A stretch of 64,000 bases of DNA from Hyphomonadaceae bacterium (lineage in GTDB: Bacteria > Pseudomonadota > Alphaproteobacteria > Caulobacterales > Aquidulcibacteraceae). The stretch covers positions 62,001-126,000 of the forward strand of contig JAHBYF010000010.1 in the NCBI GenBank assembly GCA_019636095.1, in the 5' to 3' direction. Within the stretch, counting starts at the first letter, position 1; each line of letters starts with the position of its first letter. The translations under genes were made by a program, and so were the position numbers. The notes under the pieces were generated by a model. That model was given only the letters and a program-made list of their open reading frames with translations, searched no databases and was not told the DNA's origin. This document shows, one piece after another, positions 28,001 through 35,846 of the stretch.

Positions 28001-28310
28001 GATCATCGCCACCGGCGGCACCGCCGACTACCTCAGCGGCAAGGGTCTCCAAGTTCAAAAGGTCAACAAGGTTGCCGAGGGACGGCCACACATCGACGAC
28101 GCCATGAAGAACGGCGACGTCCAGCTCGTTTTCAACACCACCGAAGGCGCTCAATCCTACCGCGACAGCTATTCCATCCGTCGCACGGCGCTGGTGCAGA
28201 ATATCCCGTACTATACGACGGTGTCGGGCGCGCGGGCAGCCATCCAGGCCATCCGCCTGCTCAAATCCGGGGCGCCTCTAGGCGTTCGAGCGCTTCAGGC
28301 CTATGCTTGA
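25029..28310 (+). CDS. carB: Carbamoyl-phosphate synthase large subunit
   Basis: It uses bicarbonate, two ATP and ammonia from CarA to make carbamoyl phosphate. The product has 1093 residues, full length. Two homologous ATP-grasp halves are visible: the first opens with GAGPIIIGQACEFDYSG (residues 14-30), the second near 575 with GGGPNRIGQGIEFDYCC. Each has its GGLG(G)GVAYN/GGLAMQIV loop and an NPRxSRS/NPRASRT metal-binding segment. The C-terminal MGS-like allosteric domain (FKIIATGGTADYLSGKG) covers about the last 140 residues. GGCGGAGA precedes the start. carA lies about 25 kb upstream, so the pair is split. greA follows closely. Confidence 0.97.
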   Translation: MPKRTDINSILIIGAGPIIIGQACEFDYSGVQAVKVLKAEGYRVILVNSNPATIMTDPGLAHATYIEPITPEMVEKIIEKEKPDALLPTMGGQTALNCALTLERTGVLAKHGVEMIGAKADVIEKAEHRMKFRDAMDKIGLESPRSRLVNTMEQALEALEHVQLPSIIRPSLTLGGLGGGVAYNLEEFKEIVERGLAASPITEILVEESIIGWKEYEMEVVRDKADNCIIICSIENIDPMGVHTGDSITVAPALTLTDREYQIMRNASIAVLREIGVETGGSNVQFAVNPANGRMVVIEMNPRVSRSSALASKATGFPIAKVAAKCAIGYTLDEIANDITGGAMPASFEPTIDYVVTKIPRFAFERFQGSDTTLTTSMKSVGEAMAIGRTFQESLQKALRSLDTGLTGLDEIQIEGASDEDNGRAAVRARLVTPKSDRLLVCAEALRRGLSVEEICAASHFDPWFVRQIAEIIAKEAEIRAEGLPKDAAGFRALKAQGFSDARLAKLTGGRERDVRAARRKLGVRPQFKRIDSCAAEFRATTPYMYSTYEFPAYGSDAADCEADPSDRNKVIILGGGPNRIGQGIEFDYCCCHAAFACAEIGVESIMVNCNPETVSTDYDTSDRLYFEPLTTEDVLEIVETERSRGAVQGLIVQFGGQTPLKLAQPLADEGAPILGTSVDAIDLAEDRDRFQALLRKIGLKQPDNTIAPSLDAARAGASKIGYPVMLRPSYVLGGLAMQIVQNEGELDEYVTRISRALGGPSELAVSEKRPLLVDRYLRDAIEVDVDAICDGEDVFVAGVMEHIEEAGVHSGDSACALPPYSLPKKLIDEIEAQTKKLALALDVRGLINIQFAVKDDEIFILEANPRASRTAPFVAKAINRPIAAAAAKVMAGVKLKELKLDRPSKKHVAVKEAVFPFARFPGVDPVLGPEMRSTGEVMGLDESFVAAFAKSQVASGINLPTAGACFISVKNADKPALVPVARDLIELGFKIIATGGTADYLSGKGLQVQKVNKVAEGRPHIDDAMKNGDVQLVFNTTEGAQSYRDSYSIRRTALVQNIPYYTTVSGARAAIQAIRLLKSGAPLGVRALQAYA

Positions 28311-28368
28311 CGTCAGGCCGGATCGGACCCAAATTTCCTTATCCAAAACGGACTTTTACACCACACCC

Positions 28369-28842
28369 ATGGAAAAAATCCCAATGACCGCCGAGGGTTA
28401 CACCGCCCTCGACGCAGAGCTAAAGCGTCTCAAGACGGAAGAACGCCCGGCGGTAATCCAGGCGATTGCGGAAGCGCGCGCCCACGGCGACCTCTCCGAG
28501 AACGCTGAATATCATGCGGCGAAAGAGCGCCAGGCCTTCATCGAAGGCCGGGTCACTGAGCTTGAGGACAAGATCGCCCGCGCCCAGGTCATCGATATAT
28601 CGAAGCTCACCGGCAAGCAGGTGAAGTTCGGCGCGACCGTGAACCTCCTGGACGAGGATTCGGGCGCCAAGTCCAAATACAAGATCGTTGGTGAGGACGA
28701 GTCCGACGTGAAGGGCGGCAAGATCTCGATCACCTCCCCGATCGCGCGCGCGCTCATCGGCAAGGAAGAGGGCGACGTCATCGAAGTGATGGCGCCTGGC
28801 GGGCCGAAGTCCTACGAGATTACCAAGGTGAAGTACCTCTGA
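28369..28842 (+). CDS. greA: Transcription elongation factor GreA
   Basis: It rescues backtracked RNA polymerase by stimulating transcript cleavage. With ATG 28369 (MEKIPMTAEGYTALDAELKR) the protein has 157 residues, the normal size; a longer frame from 28303 overlaps carB and is not needed. The N-terminal coiled coil has the catalytic acidic tip in HGDLSENAEYHAAKERQ. The FKBP-like C-terminal domain starts near KFGATVNLLDEDSG and includes SITSPIARALIGKEEGD. There is no clear ribosome-binding site. It follows carB by 58 bases and probably shares its transcript. Confidence 0.96.
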   Translation: MEKIPMTAEGYTALDAELKRLKTEERPAVIQAIAEARAHGDLSENAEYHAAKERQAFIEGRVTELEDKIARAQVIDISKLTGKQVKFGATVNLLDEDSGAKSKYKIVGEDESDVKGGKISITSPIARALIGKEEGDVIEVMAPGGPKSYEITKVKYL

Positions 28843-28865
28843 CACTTGAGCCGGGCGGGGGCTGA

Positions 28866-29873
28866 ATGCGAAGTGCTGGCTATCAGCCCGCAGAGCCTCT
28901 GAACGTCTGGATTGTCACGGACGGCCGCGCCGGCATCGAAGCGCAAGCGCTGGGGCTAGCCGAAGCGATCGCACGGCGCGCGCCAATCTCGCTCACGACC
29001 AAGCGCGTGCGCGTCCGCTCGCCTTATAGCTGGTTGCCCGCTGGCTTCGTACCAGCGCCCAGGAATGCGCTGACGATCGACTCAGATCCGATCCAGCCGC
29101 CCTGGCCGGATATCTTCATCGGCTGCGGGCGCGCGTCGATACCGTTCGCGATGAGCGTGCGCGATTGGTCGAACGGCAAAACCTTCGTGGTGCAGCTGCA
29201 GGACCCGCGCGTGAACCCGCGCGAGTTCGATGTCGTTATCCCACCGATGCACGATGGGATCGAAGGCCAGAACGTTTTGCCAATAGTGGGCGCGTGCAAT
29301 CGCATCACCGCCGAACGGCTGGAGCACGCTGTTTCCGCTTACAAACCAGCCAATTTGGAGGATTTGCCCTCACCGCGTTTCGCCATACTGATCGGCGGAA
29401 AATCGAAGCGGCAAGACATTTCGGCGGAACGCGCGCGCTCCATTTCAGATTCACTTGCTGCGGTTCAGCGCGAAACGGGGGGCTCGTTGATGGCGACATT
29501 GTCACGCCGCACCAGCCCCGCCGCGCGCACCCAGTTTCGCACATGGCTCGCGCCGCATTGCACGGTCTTCTACGAAGACCAAGGCGCAAACCCCTATCCC
29601 GCTATCCTCGGCGTCGCCGACCATGTCTTTGTCACGGCTGATAGCGTGAACATGGCGACGGAAGCTGCGGCCACCGGCAAACCGGTCCACATCCTCGCCG
29701 TCGATGGCCAACTTGGAAAGCTCGCAAAGTTTCATCAGAGCCTGGCCCGCCGCGGCTGTGCGCGGCCCTACAATGGCAAGCTTGAGACCTGGTCATACCC
29801 GCCATTGCTAGAGACCGATCGCGCAGCGTCGGCGGTGCTGACGGCGTGGATGGCGCGCGCCCGCAAGACCTAG
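28866..29873 (+). CDS. Mitochondrial-fission ELM1 family protein
   Basis: The product has 335 residues. The family is named after plant ELM1 but is common in alphaproteobacteria, where its role is unproven; the fold appears related to GT-B glycosyltransferases. Motifs visible are VWIVTDGRAGIEAQALGLAE at the start, FIGCGRASIPF, VVQLQDPRVNPREFDVVIPP, then ILIGGKSKR, and the late VTADSVNMATEAAATGKPVH. The GGGCGGGGG tract before the ATG may serve as ribosome-binding site. It follows greA by 23 bases. Its TAG shares CTAG 29870-29873 with the response-regulator gene. Confidence 0.9.
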   Translation: MRSAGYQPAEPLNVWIVTDGRAGIEAQALGLAEAIARRAPISLTTKRVRVRSPYSWLPAGFVPAPRNALTIDSDPIQPPWPDIFIGCGRASIPFAMSVRDWSNGKTFVVQLQDPRVNPREFDVVIPPMHDGIEGQNVLPIVGACNRITAERLEHAVSAYKPANLEDLPSPRFAILIGGKSKRQDISAERARSISDSLAAVQRETGGSLMATLSRRTSPAARTQFRTWLAPHCTVFYEDQGANPYPAILGVADHVFVTADSVNMATEAAATGKPVHILAVDGQLGKLAKFHQSLARRGCARPYNGKLETWSYPPLLETDRAASAVLTAWMARARKT

Positions 29874-30220
29874 GCGAACAACGTCTGCAGCCCAGCTTTC
29901 AGATCGGCGTCGCTTACCGGTTTGGTGAACACCGGCGCCTTCGCCAGTTCCGGCGGCGCCTCCTTCACATTGTCGTAGCCGGTGCAAAACGCCACCCGCA
30001 CGCCCAGACCATGAAGTTTCACGCCGAGCGGCACGCTGGAGACGCCTTGTCCTAGGCGAGCGTCCAGCAACGCCGCATCTGGCTTTTCGCGCGCAATGAC
30101 GGCCTCAGCCTCGGCGATCGAATGCGCCGGCCCCAATACCTCGTAGCCCATGTCCGACAGCCGTTCGCCAAGTTCCATGGCGATCAGGGCGTCATCTTCG
30201 ACAACCAAAATCTTCGGCAA
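29870..30220 (-). CDS. Single-domain response regulator
   Basis: The product has 116 residues, only a receiver domain. The acidic pocket is E8-D9-D10 (LVVEDDALIA), the phospho-acceptor is D53 (AALLDARLG), the conserved Thr is in AFCTGYD and the Lys in PVFTKPVSD. Without an output domain it should act by protein contact, for example as phosphate shuttle or sink. No histidine kinase is adjacent. It is convergent with the ELM1 gene by a shared CTAG and divergent from trxB. Confidence 0.92.
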   Translation of the reverse strand: MPKILVVEDDALIAMELGERLSDMGYEVLGPAHSIAEAEAVIAREKPDAALLDARLGQGVSSVPLGVKLHGLGVRVAFCTGYDNVKEAPPELAKAPVFTKPVSDADLKAGLQTLFA

Positions 30221-30401
30221 GATAGCGCACCGCCCCGTAACCTTACGTGTCCCCTATCCGACACCATACCTGTGGACAAGGTAGTGGCAATTCCGGCGCT
30301 CAGCGGCATTTCGCGCTTGCTCCGAAAGCCATGGCGGCGCTTCCGAAGCTGCTGCTCCGCCGCCATATTAGGCAACATCGAATCCCTGAATTGAGCAGGA
30401 C

Positions 30402-31388
30402 ATGACTTCACAACCCGCCCGCCACGCTCCCATCGTCATCATTGGCTCAGGCCCAGCCGGCTACACAGCCGCCATCTACGCCGCGCGCGCGCTGCGCAAG
30501 CCGATGCTCATTGCGGGCCTGCAGCCTGGCGGCCAGCTCACGATCACGACCGACGTCGAAAACTATCCGGGCTTCGCCGACACCATCCAAGGCCCCTGGC
30601 TGATGGAACAAATGCGCGCGCAGGCCAAACATGTCGGCACCGACTTGGTCGACGACATCATAGTCAAAGCCGAACTTGATCAGCGCCCATTCAAGCTCAC
30701 AGGCGACAGCGGCCAAATCTATCTGGCCGACGCGCTGATCATCGCCACAGGTGCGCAAGCAAAGTGGCTAGGCTTGCCGGGTGAGCAGCACTTCCAGGGC
30801 TTCGGCGTCAGCGCCTGCGCAACGTGCGACGGCTTCTTCTATCGTGGCAAGGAAGTCGCGGTGATCGGCGGCGGCAACAGCGCGGTTGAGGAAGCGCTCT
30901 ATCTCGCTCACCTCGCCAGCAAAGTGACGCTGATCCATCGCCGTGACACGCTCAAAGCTGAAAAAGTGCTGCAGGAACGCCTCTTCAATCATCCAAGCGT
31001 TGAAACTGTCTGGGATAGCGCCCTCGAAGATATCCAAGGCACGGAAGACCCCAAAGGTGTCACCGGCATCGTGATTAAGAACGTGAAGACGGGCGCTCTC
31101 GAAGAACGCAAAGTTGACGGCGTGTTCGTCGCTATCGGTCACGCGCCTTCGACGGAGCTCTTCAAGGGTCAAGTCGCAATGAAAGAGAGCGGCTACATCA
31201 TCGTGAAGCCCGGCACGACCGAGACGAACATCCCCGGCGTGTATGCTGCGGGCGATGTGGCTGACGATACCTACCGGCAAGCCGTCACCGCGGCCGGACT
31301 GGGCTGCATGGCGGCGCTTGAGGCGGAGAAGTATCTCGCAAATCTCGAACTCGACCACGCACGCGCGAAGGCTGGCGCAGCGGCATAG
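30402..31388 (+). CDS. trxB: Thioredoxin-disulfide reductase
   Basis: This flavoprotein passes electrons from NADPH to thioredoxin. The product has 328 residues. The FAD-binding motif is VIIGSGPAGYTAAIYAAR at the N-terminus, the redox pair is C139-x-x-C142 (SACATCDGFFY), the NADPH motif VAVIGGGNSAVEEALYL follows, and the second FAD motif GVYAAGDVADDTYRQAV lies near the end. The 180 bases upstream also hold the divergent response-regulator start, so regulation may be shared. The trxB/LysR neighbourhood is common in related bacteria, here with an MscS gene between. Confidence 0.96.
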   Translation: MTSQPARHAPIVIIGSGPAGYTAAIYAARALRKPMLIAGLQPGGQLTITTDVENYPGFADTIQGPWLMEQMRAQAKHVGTDLVDDIIVKAELDQRPFKLTGDSGQIYLADALIIATGAQAKWLGLPGEQHFQGFGVSACATCDGFFYRGKEVAVIGGGNSAVEEALYLAHLASKVTLIHRRDTLKAEKVLQERLFNHPSVETVWDSALEDIQGTEDPKGVTGIVIKNVKTGALEERKVDGVFVAIGHAPSTELFKGQVAMKESGYIIVKPGTTETNIPGVYAAGDVADDTYRQAVTAAGLGCMAALEAEKYLANLELDHARAKAGAAA

Positions 31389-31392
31389 TCCG

Positions 31393-32418
31393 TTAGCGGC
31401 TAGAGGCCTCGCGTTCTTCGCTATCGAGCTGTTCCGGCTCAGGCGGCGGTTCTGGCTGCATCAGATCTTCAGCGGCGTCGTTGTGCGTTGGCTGCGGTGG
31501 CGGCTCGTAGGCATCAGCGCGTTTTTCAAGCCTGAGAGCGGCCAGCGCGTCGTCGCCTTCCTCTCCGAAGAAGCTGCGAATGCGGATATCGCGCTGCGGC
31601 AACGGAATTTCGATGCCGGCTTGGCGCAGCGCGTCGTCGATTGCCCATGTATAGGCAGCCTGCATCGCCCGAGGACGTTTCACCGCATCGAGTGTCGGCC
31701 AAACGACAAGTTCGAAATTCAGCGCTGAATCACCGAAACCGGTCATCCAAACTTGTGTCTTTCGCGCCCCTTCATCCGGCATGGTGAAAGGCACATCGCG
31801 CGCTGCTGCAAGCACTGCGTCGCGCACCTTTTCCTTGTCTGCCCCGTAGGCCACCGCAAATTGCACATGGATGCGGCGTGTGTCCCCGCGCAATGTCCAA
31901 TTGATCACTGTGTTTTCGATGAGCTTCGAGTTTGGCACCAACAGATACACGTGATCGTTGTTGCGTATGCGCGTCGCGCGCGGACCAATCTCTTGCACAA
32001 GGCCGCGCGTACCATCCGGCATCTCGACATAGTCGCCGATGTGCAGCGCGCGGTCTGAGATCAGCACAAGGCCGGAGACAAATTCCTTCACGATGCCTTG
32101 CAGACCCAGACCAAGGCCGATGCCGATCGCACCGGCAAACACCGCGAGCGAGGAAAGGTCGAGCCCGAGGGTTGAGAGCCCAAAGAAAATCCCGACGATA
32201 ACGAGCCCGTAGCTCAGCAGCTTTTCGGTGAGATAAAGTGCGGCGCTCCCCTCACGGGTGCGCTGTCGTATGCGCTTGACCGCCGTCCCGGCAATCCACG
32301 CTGCAGCCATGAAAATGAGCGTGAGCAAAAGCGCGCCGGCCACGCCGCCAAGCGTCAGGTTCGTGGCGCCGACCCGAAAGAGCTCAATGCCCGAGAGTTC
32401 TCTGATCTGCTGGTACAT
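31393..32418 (-). CDS. MscS-family mechanosensitive ion channel
   Basis: The product has 341 residues. Three N-terminal hydrophobic helices are visible (GALLLTLIFMAAAWIAGTAV, LLSYGLVIVGIFFGLSTLGL, then the pore helix). The pore helix has the Gly/Ala-rich FAGAIGIGLGLGLQGIVKEF pattern. The beta domain continues with DRALHIGDYVEMPDGTRGLV and VYLLVPNSKLIENTVINW. The C-terminal tail of about 60 residues is Pro/Glu-rich (EPPPQPTHND, PEPPPEPEQLD) and unlike MscS of E. coli. It releases solutes upon hypo-osmotic shock. It ends 4 bases from the trxB stop. Confidence 0.92.
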   Translation of the reverse strand: MYQQIRELSGIELFRVGATNLTLGGVAGALLLTLIFMAAAWIAGTAVKRIRQRTREGSAALYLTEKLLSYGLVIVGIFFGLSTLGLDLSSLAVFAGAIGIGLGLGLQGIVKEFVSGLVLISDRALHIGDYVEMPDGTRGLVQEIGPRATRIRNNDHVYLLVPNSKLIENTVINWTLRGDTRRIHVQFAVAYGADKEKVRDAVLAAARDVPFTMPDEGARKTQVWMTGFGDSALNFELVVWPTLDAVKRPRAMQAAYTWAIDDALRQAGIEIPLPQRDIRIRSFFGEEGDDALAALRLEKRADAYEPPPQPTHNDAAEDLMQPEPPPEPEQLDSEEREASSR

Positions 32419-32520
32419 CTGAAAATCGCTCTTCCAAGCTCCTTTCTATCGACCCAAGTGGGGAGCCATGCAATATTGCATCGGACAGGGCCTGAGATGA
32501 GACCCTGCGCGGGCTGAGAC

Positions 32521-33411
32521 ATGGACTGGGACAAGCTCAAAACGTTTCACTTCGCGGCCGAGACCGGCAGTCTGACCGCGGCCGCCGAGAAGCTCGGCGT
32601 CAGCCAATCTTCCGTAAGCCGGCAGATCGCAGCGCTTGAGAACGACATGGGCGTGCCGCTGTTTCAGCGACACGCACGCGGGCTGCTGCTGACGGGGCCA
32701 GGCATGGCGCTGCGCGAGTTCACCCGCGAAATGGCGGGCGCCGCCGTCATCGCGGAATCGACGCTGAAGGACGCGCGCGAAAAGGTCATCGGCGATCTCA
32801 AGGTCACGGCGCCGGTTGCGTTCGGCTCGACTTGGCTCGCGCCGCGATTAGGCGCCTTTGCCGACACCTATCCCGAAACACGCCTGCAGATCATGCTCGA
32901 TGACCGCGAGTACGACCTGCTGAAGCTTGAAGCCGAATGCGCGATCCGCCTGTGGGCGGCGACGCATGCGGACTTGATCCAACGCAAGCTGCTTGAGGTC
33001 CGCGTCAGTCTCTACGCGTCTGCTGCATATCTACAGCGGCACGGCACGCCGAAGAATGTCGAGGATCTCGATAACCACCGCATCATCGCCTACCAGGCGG
33101 GCGTCCCAACGCCGATGCGCGAACTGGATTGGGCGCAACGCGCCGGCCGCGAAGATGCAAAACCGCGACCGCCGTTGCTTGAGATCAACAACGTCTACGG
33201 CATGCTGCGTGCGGTGGAGTCAGGCTTCGGCATCGGCAGCGCGCCGGACTATATGGCGCGCGAAAACCCCAACCTCGTAAAAGTTCTGCCGAACCTGCAG
33301 GGCCCGAGCTTTGAGGTCTATTTCATCTATCCAAGCGATCTTAAGCGCTCGAAGCGCATCGCTGCCTTCCGCCAATTCCTGATCGATCAAGCGGCGGATT
33401 GGGAGCCTTGA
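32521..33411 (+). CDS. LysR-family transcriptional regulator
   Basis: The product has 296 residues. The N-terminal winged helix is clear (FHFAAETGSLTAAAEKLGVS, QSSVSRQIAALENDMGVPLF). A co-inducer-binding domain follows from about residue 90 (VIGDLKVTAPVAFGSTWLAP). It is divergent from the MscS gene, with 102 bases between the starts, which LysR proteins often control; whether the target is mscS or trxB is not evident. The transcript probably ends in the palindromic repeat downstream. Confidence 0.92.
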   Translation: MDWDKLKTFHFAAETGSLTAAAEKLGVSQSSVSRQIAALENDMGVPLFQRHARGLLLTGPGMALREFTREMAGAAVIAESTLKDAREKVIGDLKVTAPVAFGSTWLAPRLGAFADTYPETRLQIMLDDREYDLLKLEAECAIRLWAATHADLIQRKLLEVRVSLYASAAYLQRHGTPKNVEDLDNHRIIAYQAGVPTPMRELDWAQRAGREDAKPRPPLLEINNVYGMLRAVESGFGIGSAPDYMARENPNLVKVLPNLQGPSFEVYFIYPSDLKRSKRIAAFRQFLIDQAADWEP

Positions 33412-33419
33412 TCTAACAT

Positions 33420-33524
33420 CGTCATTCCGGGGCTCAGCGTAGCTGAGAACCCGGAATCCAGGTGCAAGCGACGAGCACGTAGCCCCTGGATTCCGGATCG
33501 CGCTTTCGCGTGTCCGGAATGACG
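33420..33524. repeat. Nested extragenic palindrome (REP-like), also possible terminator
   Basis: Outer arms CGTCATTCCGG (33420-33430) and CCGGAATGACG (33514-33524) enclose inner arms CCGGAATCCAGG (33451-33462) and CCTGGATTCCGG (33485-33496). Small hairpins CTCAGC/GCTGAG (33433-33447) and CGCG-CTTT-CGCG (33499-33510) lie between them. The CGTCATTCCGG start is a common signature of dispersed repeats in alphaproteobacteria. It separates the convergent lysR and zinc-peptidase genes and could stop both transcripts. Confidence 0.75.
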
Positions 33525-33531
33525 GAAGGCG

Positions 33532-34455
33532 TCAAAGTTGGCCGGGCGCGACGTTGAAAGTATCGCATTGGCGCGCGTCGCCACTGTCGAAACCTCGGCG
33601 GAACCACGCCATACGCTGAGCGCTTGAGCCGTGCGTGAATTGATCCTGGTTGCGCTGACCCAAGGCGTCGTCGCCGATCTGGTGGGCGGCGTTCAGCGCC
33701 TCACGGAGATCCGCTTCGTCAATTTGCAAGTCGGCGCGCGCAGTGTGCCCCCACACGCCGGCGAAACAATCGGCCTGCAACTCAACGCGCACTGACGTCT
33801 GGTTTGCAGTCTCGCCCTGCACCTGAACCTGCGTTGCGCCGATCAGATTTTGCACGTGGTGGCCCACCTCGTGCGCAATGACATAGGCCTGCGCGAAATC
33901 ACCAGGAGCGCGCAGCCGATCACGCATCACGTCATAAAAGCTCGGATCGACGTAAAGCTTGCGGTCGCCGGGGCAATAGAATGGTCCGACGTCTGAGGTG
34001 GCGCCGCCGCAGCCATCGGTGGCGACGCCACCCGAATAGATCACGAGAGTCGGGTTCTGATAGGCGCCCGGTTGCTGGTTGTTGTAGCGAGGCAGACGGC
34101 CTTGCTGGAATTGCGCGGCCCAGACGTCTTCCGTCGAAGCCAAGATCGTGCGTGAGAAATCGCAGGCTTGCGCAGCGTCGGGCGAGCTATCGCACGTCGA
34201 CCCTTCGCCTTGGGTCTGCGTTTGACCCGGCACGCCGCCGAGCAGCGCGCCGAAGACCATGTTCTTGATCCCGGGCGGGGCGAAGAACCAAATGCCGGCG
34301 AGCACCACAGCGGCGATCAAGATGCCGCGCAGGCCAATGCGCCGGAGGATTGCGAAAAGCACGCCGCCAGGCAAACCGCCGCCGCCCATGCCGCCGCCGC
34401 TTCCACGGCCGCGATCTTCGTAATTATCGGAACGGCGTTGGCCTTCTGTGCGCAT
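33532..34455 (-). CDS. Neutral zinc metallopeptidase (YpfJ/KPN_02809 family)
   Basis: The product has 307 residues from ATG 34455 with GGAGGA about 8 bases upstream. A Gly-rich cytoplasmic start (GGGMGGGGLPGG) is followed by one membrane helix (GILIAAVVLAGIWFFAPPG). The catalytic domain shows DRKLYVDPSFYDVMRDR, the zinc motif VIAHEVGHHVQN near residue 195, and the downstream VELQADCFAGVWGH that supplies the third ligand. Four Cys early in the domain (STCDSSPDAAQACDF, GCGGATSDVGPFYC) may form disulfides. The substrate is unknown; the domain should face the periplasm. Confidence 0.9.
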   Translation of the reverse strand: MRTEGQRRSDNYEDRGRGSGGGMGGGGLPGGVLFAILRRIGLRGILIAAVVLAGIWFFAPPGIKNMVFGALLGGVPGQTQTQGEGSTCDSSPDAAQACDFSRTILASTEDVWAAQFQQGRLPRYNNQQPGAYQNPTLVIYSGGVATDGCGGATSDVGPFYCPGDRKLYVDPSFYDVMRDRLRAPGDFAQAYVIAHEVGHHVQNLIGATQVQVQGETANQTSVRVELQADCFAGVWGHTARADLQIDEADLREALNAAHQIGDDALGQRNQDQFTHGSSAQRMAWFRRGFDSGDARQCDTFNVAPGQL

Positions 34456-34508
34456 GGGTACGTCCTCCTGCCCTCTGCTCCCGTCTTAGCTTGCACACCG
34501 GCCTGATG

Positions 34509-35582
34509 CTACTCCGAGGAGAAGAGGTCCGGCTGACCTCCGTGTTCCAGGGGGCGGCGAAACTGAGTGTGGTCAAGCGCGAGCCTGGGTTTGTCGAAAC
34601 CAAGCCGCCGAGACGCAGCCGCGAACCGGTCAGCAATCAGTTTCGCGTAGGGCCCTTCGCCCCTCTGTCGCTTGCCCCACTCCGGATCGTAGTCTCGCCC
34701 ATTGCGCATCTGGCGCACCAGCGACATCACCCGCGTCGAGCGATCCGGGAAATGCGTGTAGAGCCACTCACGAAAGAGATCCTTGATCTCCAGCGGAAGC
34801 CGCAACACGACATAGCCGGCAGCGCTCGCGCCTGCCCGCGCGCATTCATCCAAAATCGCTTCGATCTCACTATCGTTGATGGCTGGGACAATCGGTGCGA
34901 CCATCACCGTAACCGGGACGCCAGCATCGGCCAGCATCCTGATTGCCTCGACGCGGCGATGCGGCGCCGCGGCGCGCGGCTCCATCACGCGCGAAATGCG
35001 CCGTTCCAGCGATGTCACTGAAATTGCCGTTTTTGTAAGTCCACGTTCGGCTAGGCGCGCAAGAATGTCGATGTCGCGGATCACAAGCTGGGATTTGGTG
35101 ATCAGCGAGACAGGATGGCGCCAGCGTTCCATCACTTCGAGAATGCCGCGTGTGATGCCGTACCCGCGTTCGATCGGCTGATAGATATCGGTAACGCCGC
35201 CAAGCATGATCGTCTTGGGCTTGTAGCCCGGCTTCGCAAACTCGCGCTCAAGCAGCTCGACGGCATTCGCCTTCACAAACAGCTTTGTCTCGAAATCGAG
35301 CCCAGGCGAGAGACCAACATAGGCGTGGTTCGGCCGCGCGTAGCAATAGATGCAGCCGTGCTCGCACCCGCGGTACGGGTTGATCGACTGATCGAAAGAG
35401 ATGTCCGGGCTGTGATTTGTTGAGATAATGGTCTTGGCCAATTCCGGCGTGACGATCGTCTCGAACGGCCTAGTACCCTCCTCCCCGACCCAGCCGTCAT
35501 CGAAGGCCTCGCGGGCAAAGCGCTCATAGCGGCCGCTCGCGTTCGTGCGAGCGCCCCGGCCGTGAAGTGGGTTCGACTTCAT
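34509..35582 (-). CDS. PA0069-family radical SAM protein
   Basis: The product has 357 residues. The iron-sulfur motif CEHGCIYC (CxxxCxxC) lies near residue 75 in NPYRGCEHGCIYCYARPNH, followed by the long KTIMLGGVTDIYQPIERGYG segment. It is related to spore photoproduct lyase-like proteins; the reaction is unknown. The end is FRRPLEHGGQPDLFSSE. A strong promoter (TTGATA-17-TATAGT) stands so close that transcription should start at or one base before the ATG, so the mRNA may be leaderless; no ribosome-binding site is present. Confidence 0.88.
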   Translation of the reverse strand: MKSNPLHGRGARTNASGRYERFAREAFDDGWVGEEGTRPFETIVTPELAKTIISTNHSPDISFDQSINPYRGCEHGCIYCYARPNHAYVGLSPGLDFETKLFVKANAVELLEREFAKPGYKPKTIMLGGVTDIYQPIERGYGITRGILEVMERWRHPVSLITKSQLVIRDIDILARLAERGLTKTAISVTSLERRISRVMEPRAAAPHRRVEAIRMLADAGVPVTVMVAPIVPAINDSEIEAILDECARAGASAAGYVVLRLPLEIKDLFREWLYTHFPDRSTRVMSLVRQMRNGRDYDPEWGKRQRGEGPYAKLIADRFAAASRRLGFDKPRLALDHTQFRRPLEHGGQPDLFSSE

Positions 35583-35589
35583 TCATAGG

Positions 35590-35618
35590 ACTATAGTCCC
35601 ATACGCAGAACATATCAA
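35590..35618 (-). promoter_or_regulatory. Sigma-70 promoter for the radical SAM gene, apparently leaderless
   Basis: On the minus strand TTGATA (35618-35613) and TATAGT (35595-35590) are exactly 17 bases apart. The expected start of transcription is at 35583-35582, that is, at the ATG. The -10 box is part of a 12-bp palindrome GGACTATAGTCC (35588-35599), which could be an operator. Confidence 0.65.
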
Positions 35619-35636
35619 GAACTCTACGCCCAATGA

Positions 35637-35662
35637 AAAGGGCGCCGGTCAGCCGACGCCCC
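35637..35662 (-). terminator. Rho-independent terminator for the small minus-strand gene
   Basis: Read on the minus strand, GGGGCG-TCGG pairs with CCG-GCGCCC around a short CTGA loop, with one mismatch, followed by TTTT. It stands about 90 bases after the stop of the 30-codon frame and just before the radical SAM promoter. Confidence 0.6.
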
Positions 35663-35753
35663 TCAATCTTGTGGGCATTTCATGGGTATCTGCCTGGTTC
35701 TTGCGCCCGCCCCATAGTCCGGCAGGCCTGGGAAAGTTCAGGTCAGAGACCCG

Positions 35754-35846
35754 TTACGCGACCATTTGCGCGGCTTGGTTCATCGTCGCGAAAGCCAACG
35801 GGGCAAACACCGCCAACGCCGCCACCAGACAATAAAACTTAGACAT
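35754..35846 (-). CDS. Candidate 30-residue membrane or exported peptide
   Basis: ATG at 35846 has GGAG six bases upstream; TAA follows after 30 codons, and a T-tailed terminator ends the transcript. The peptide is mostly one hydrophobic helix (MSKFYCLVAALAVFAPLAFA) with a short Met/Gln-rich end (TMNQAAQMVA). Ribosome-binding site, hydrophobic pattern and terminator together suggest a real small gene. Function is unknown. Confidence 0.5.
   Translation of the reverse strand: MSKFYCLVAALAVFAPLAFATMNQAAQMVA

Noticed and set aside
35633..35842. 69-codon plus-strand frame in the spacer before folB
   Set aside because: No ribosome-binding site; it runs through a terminator hairpin and is antisense to the better-supported 30-codon frame.
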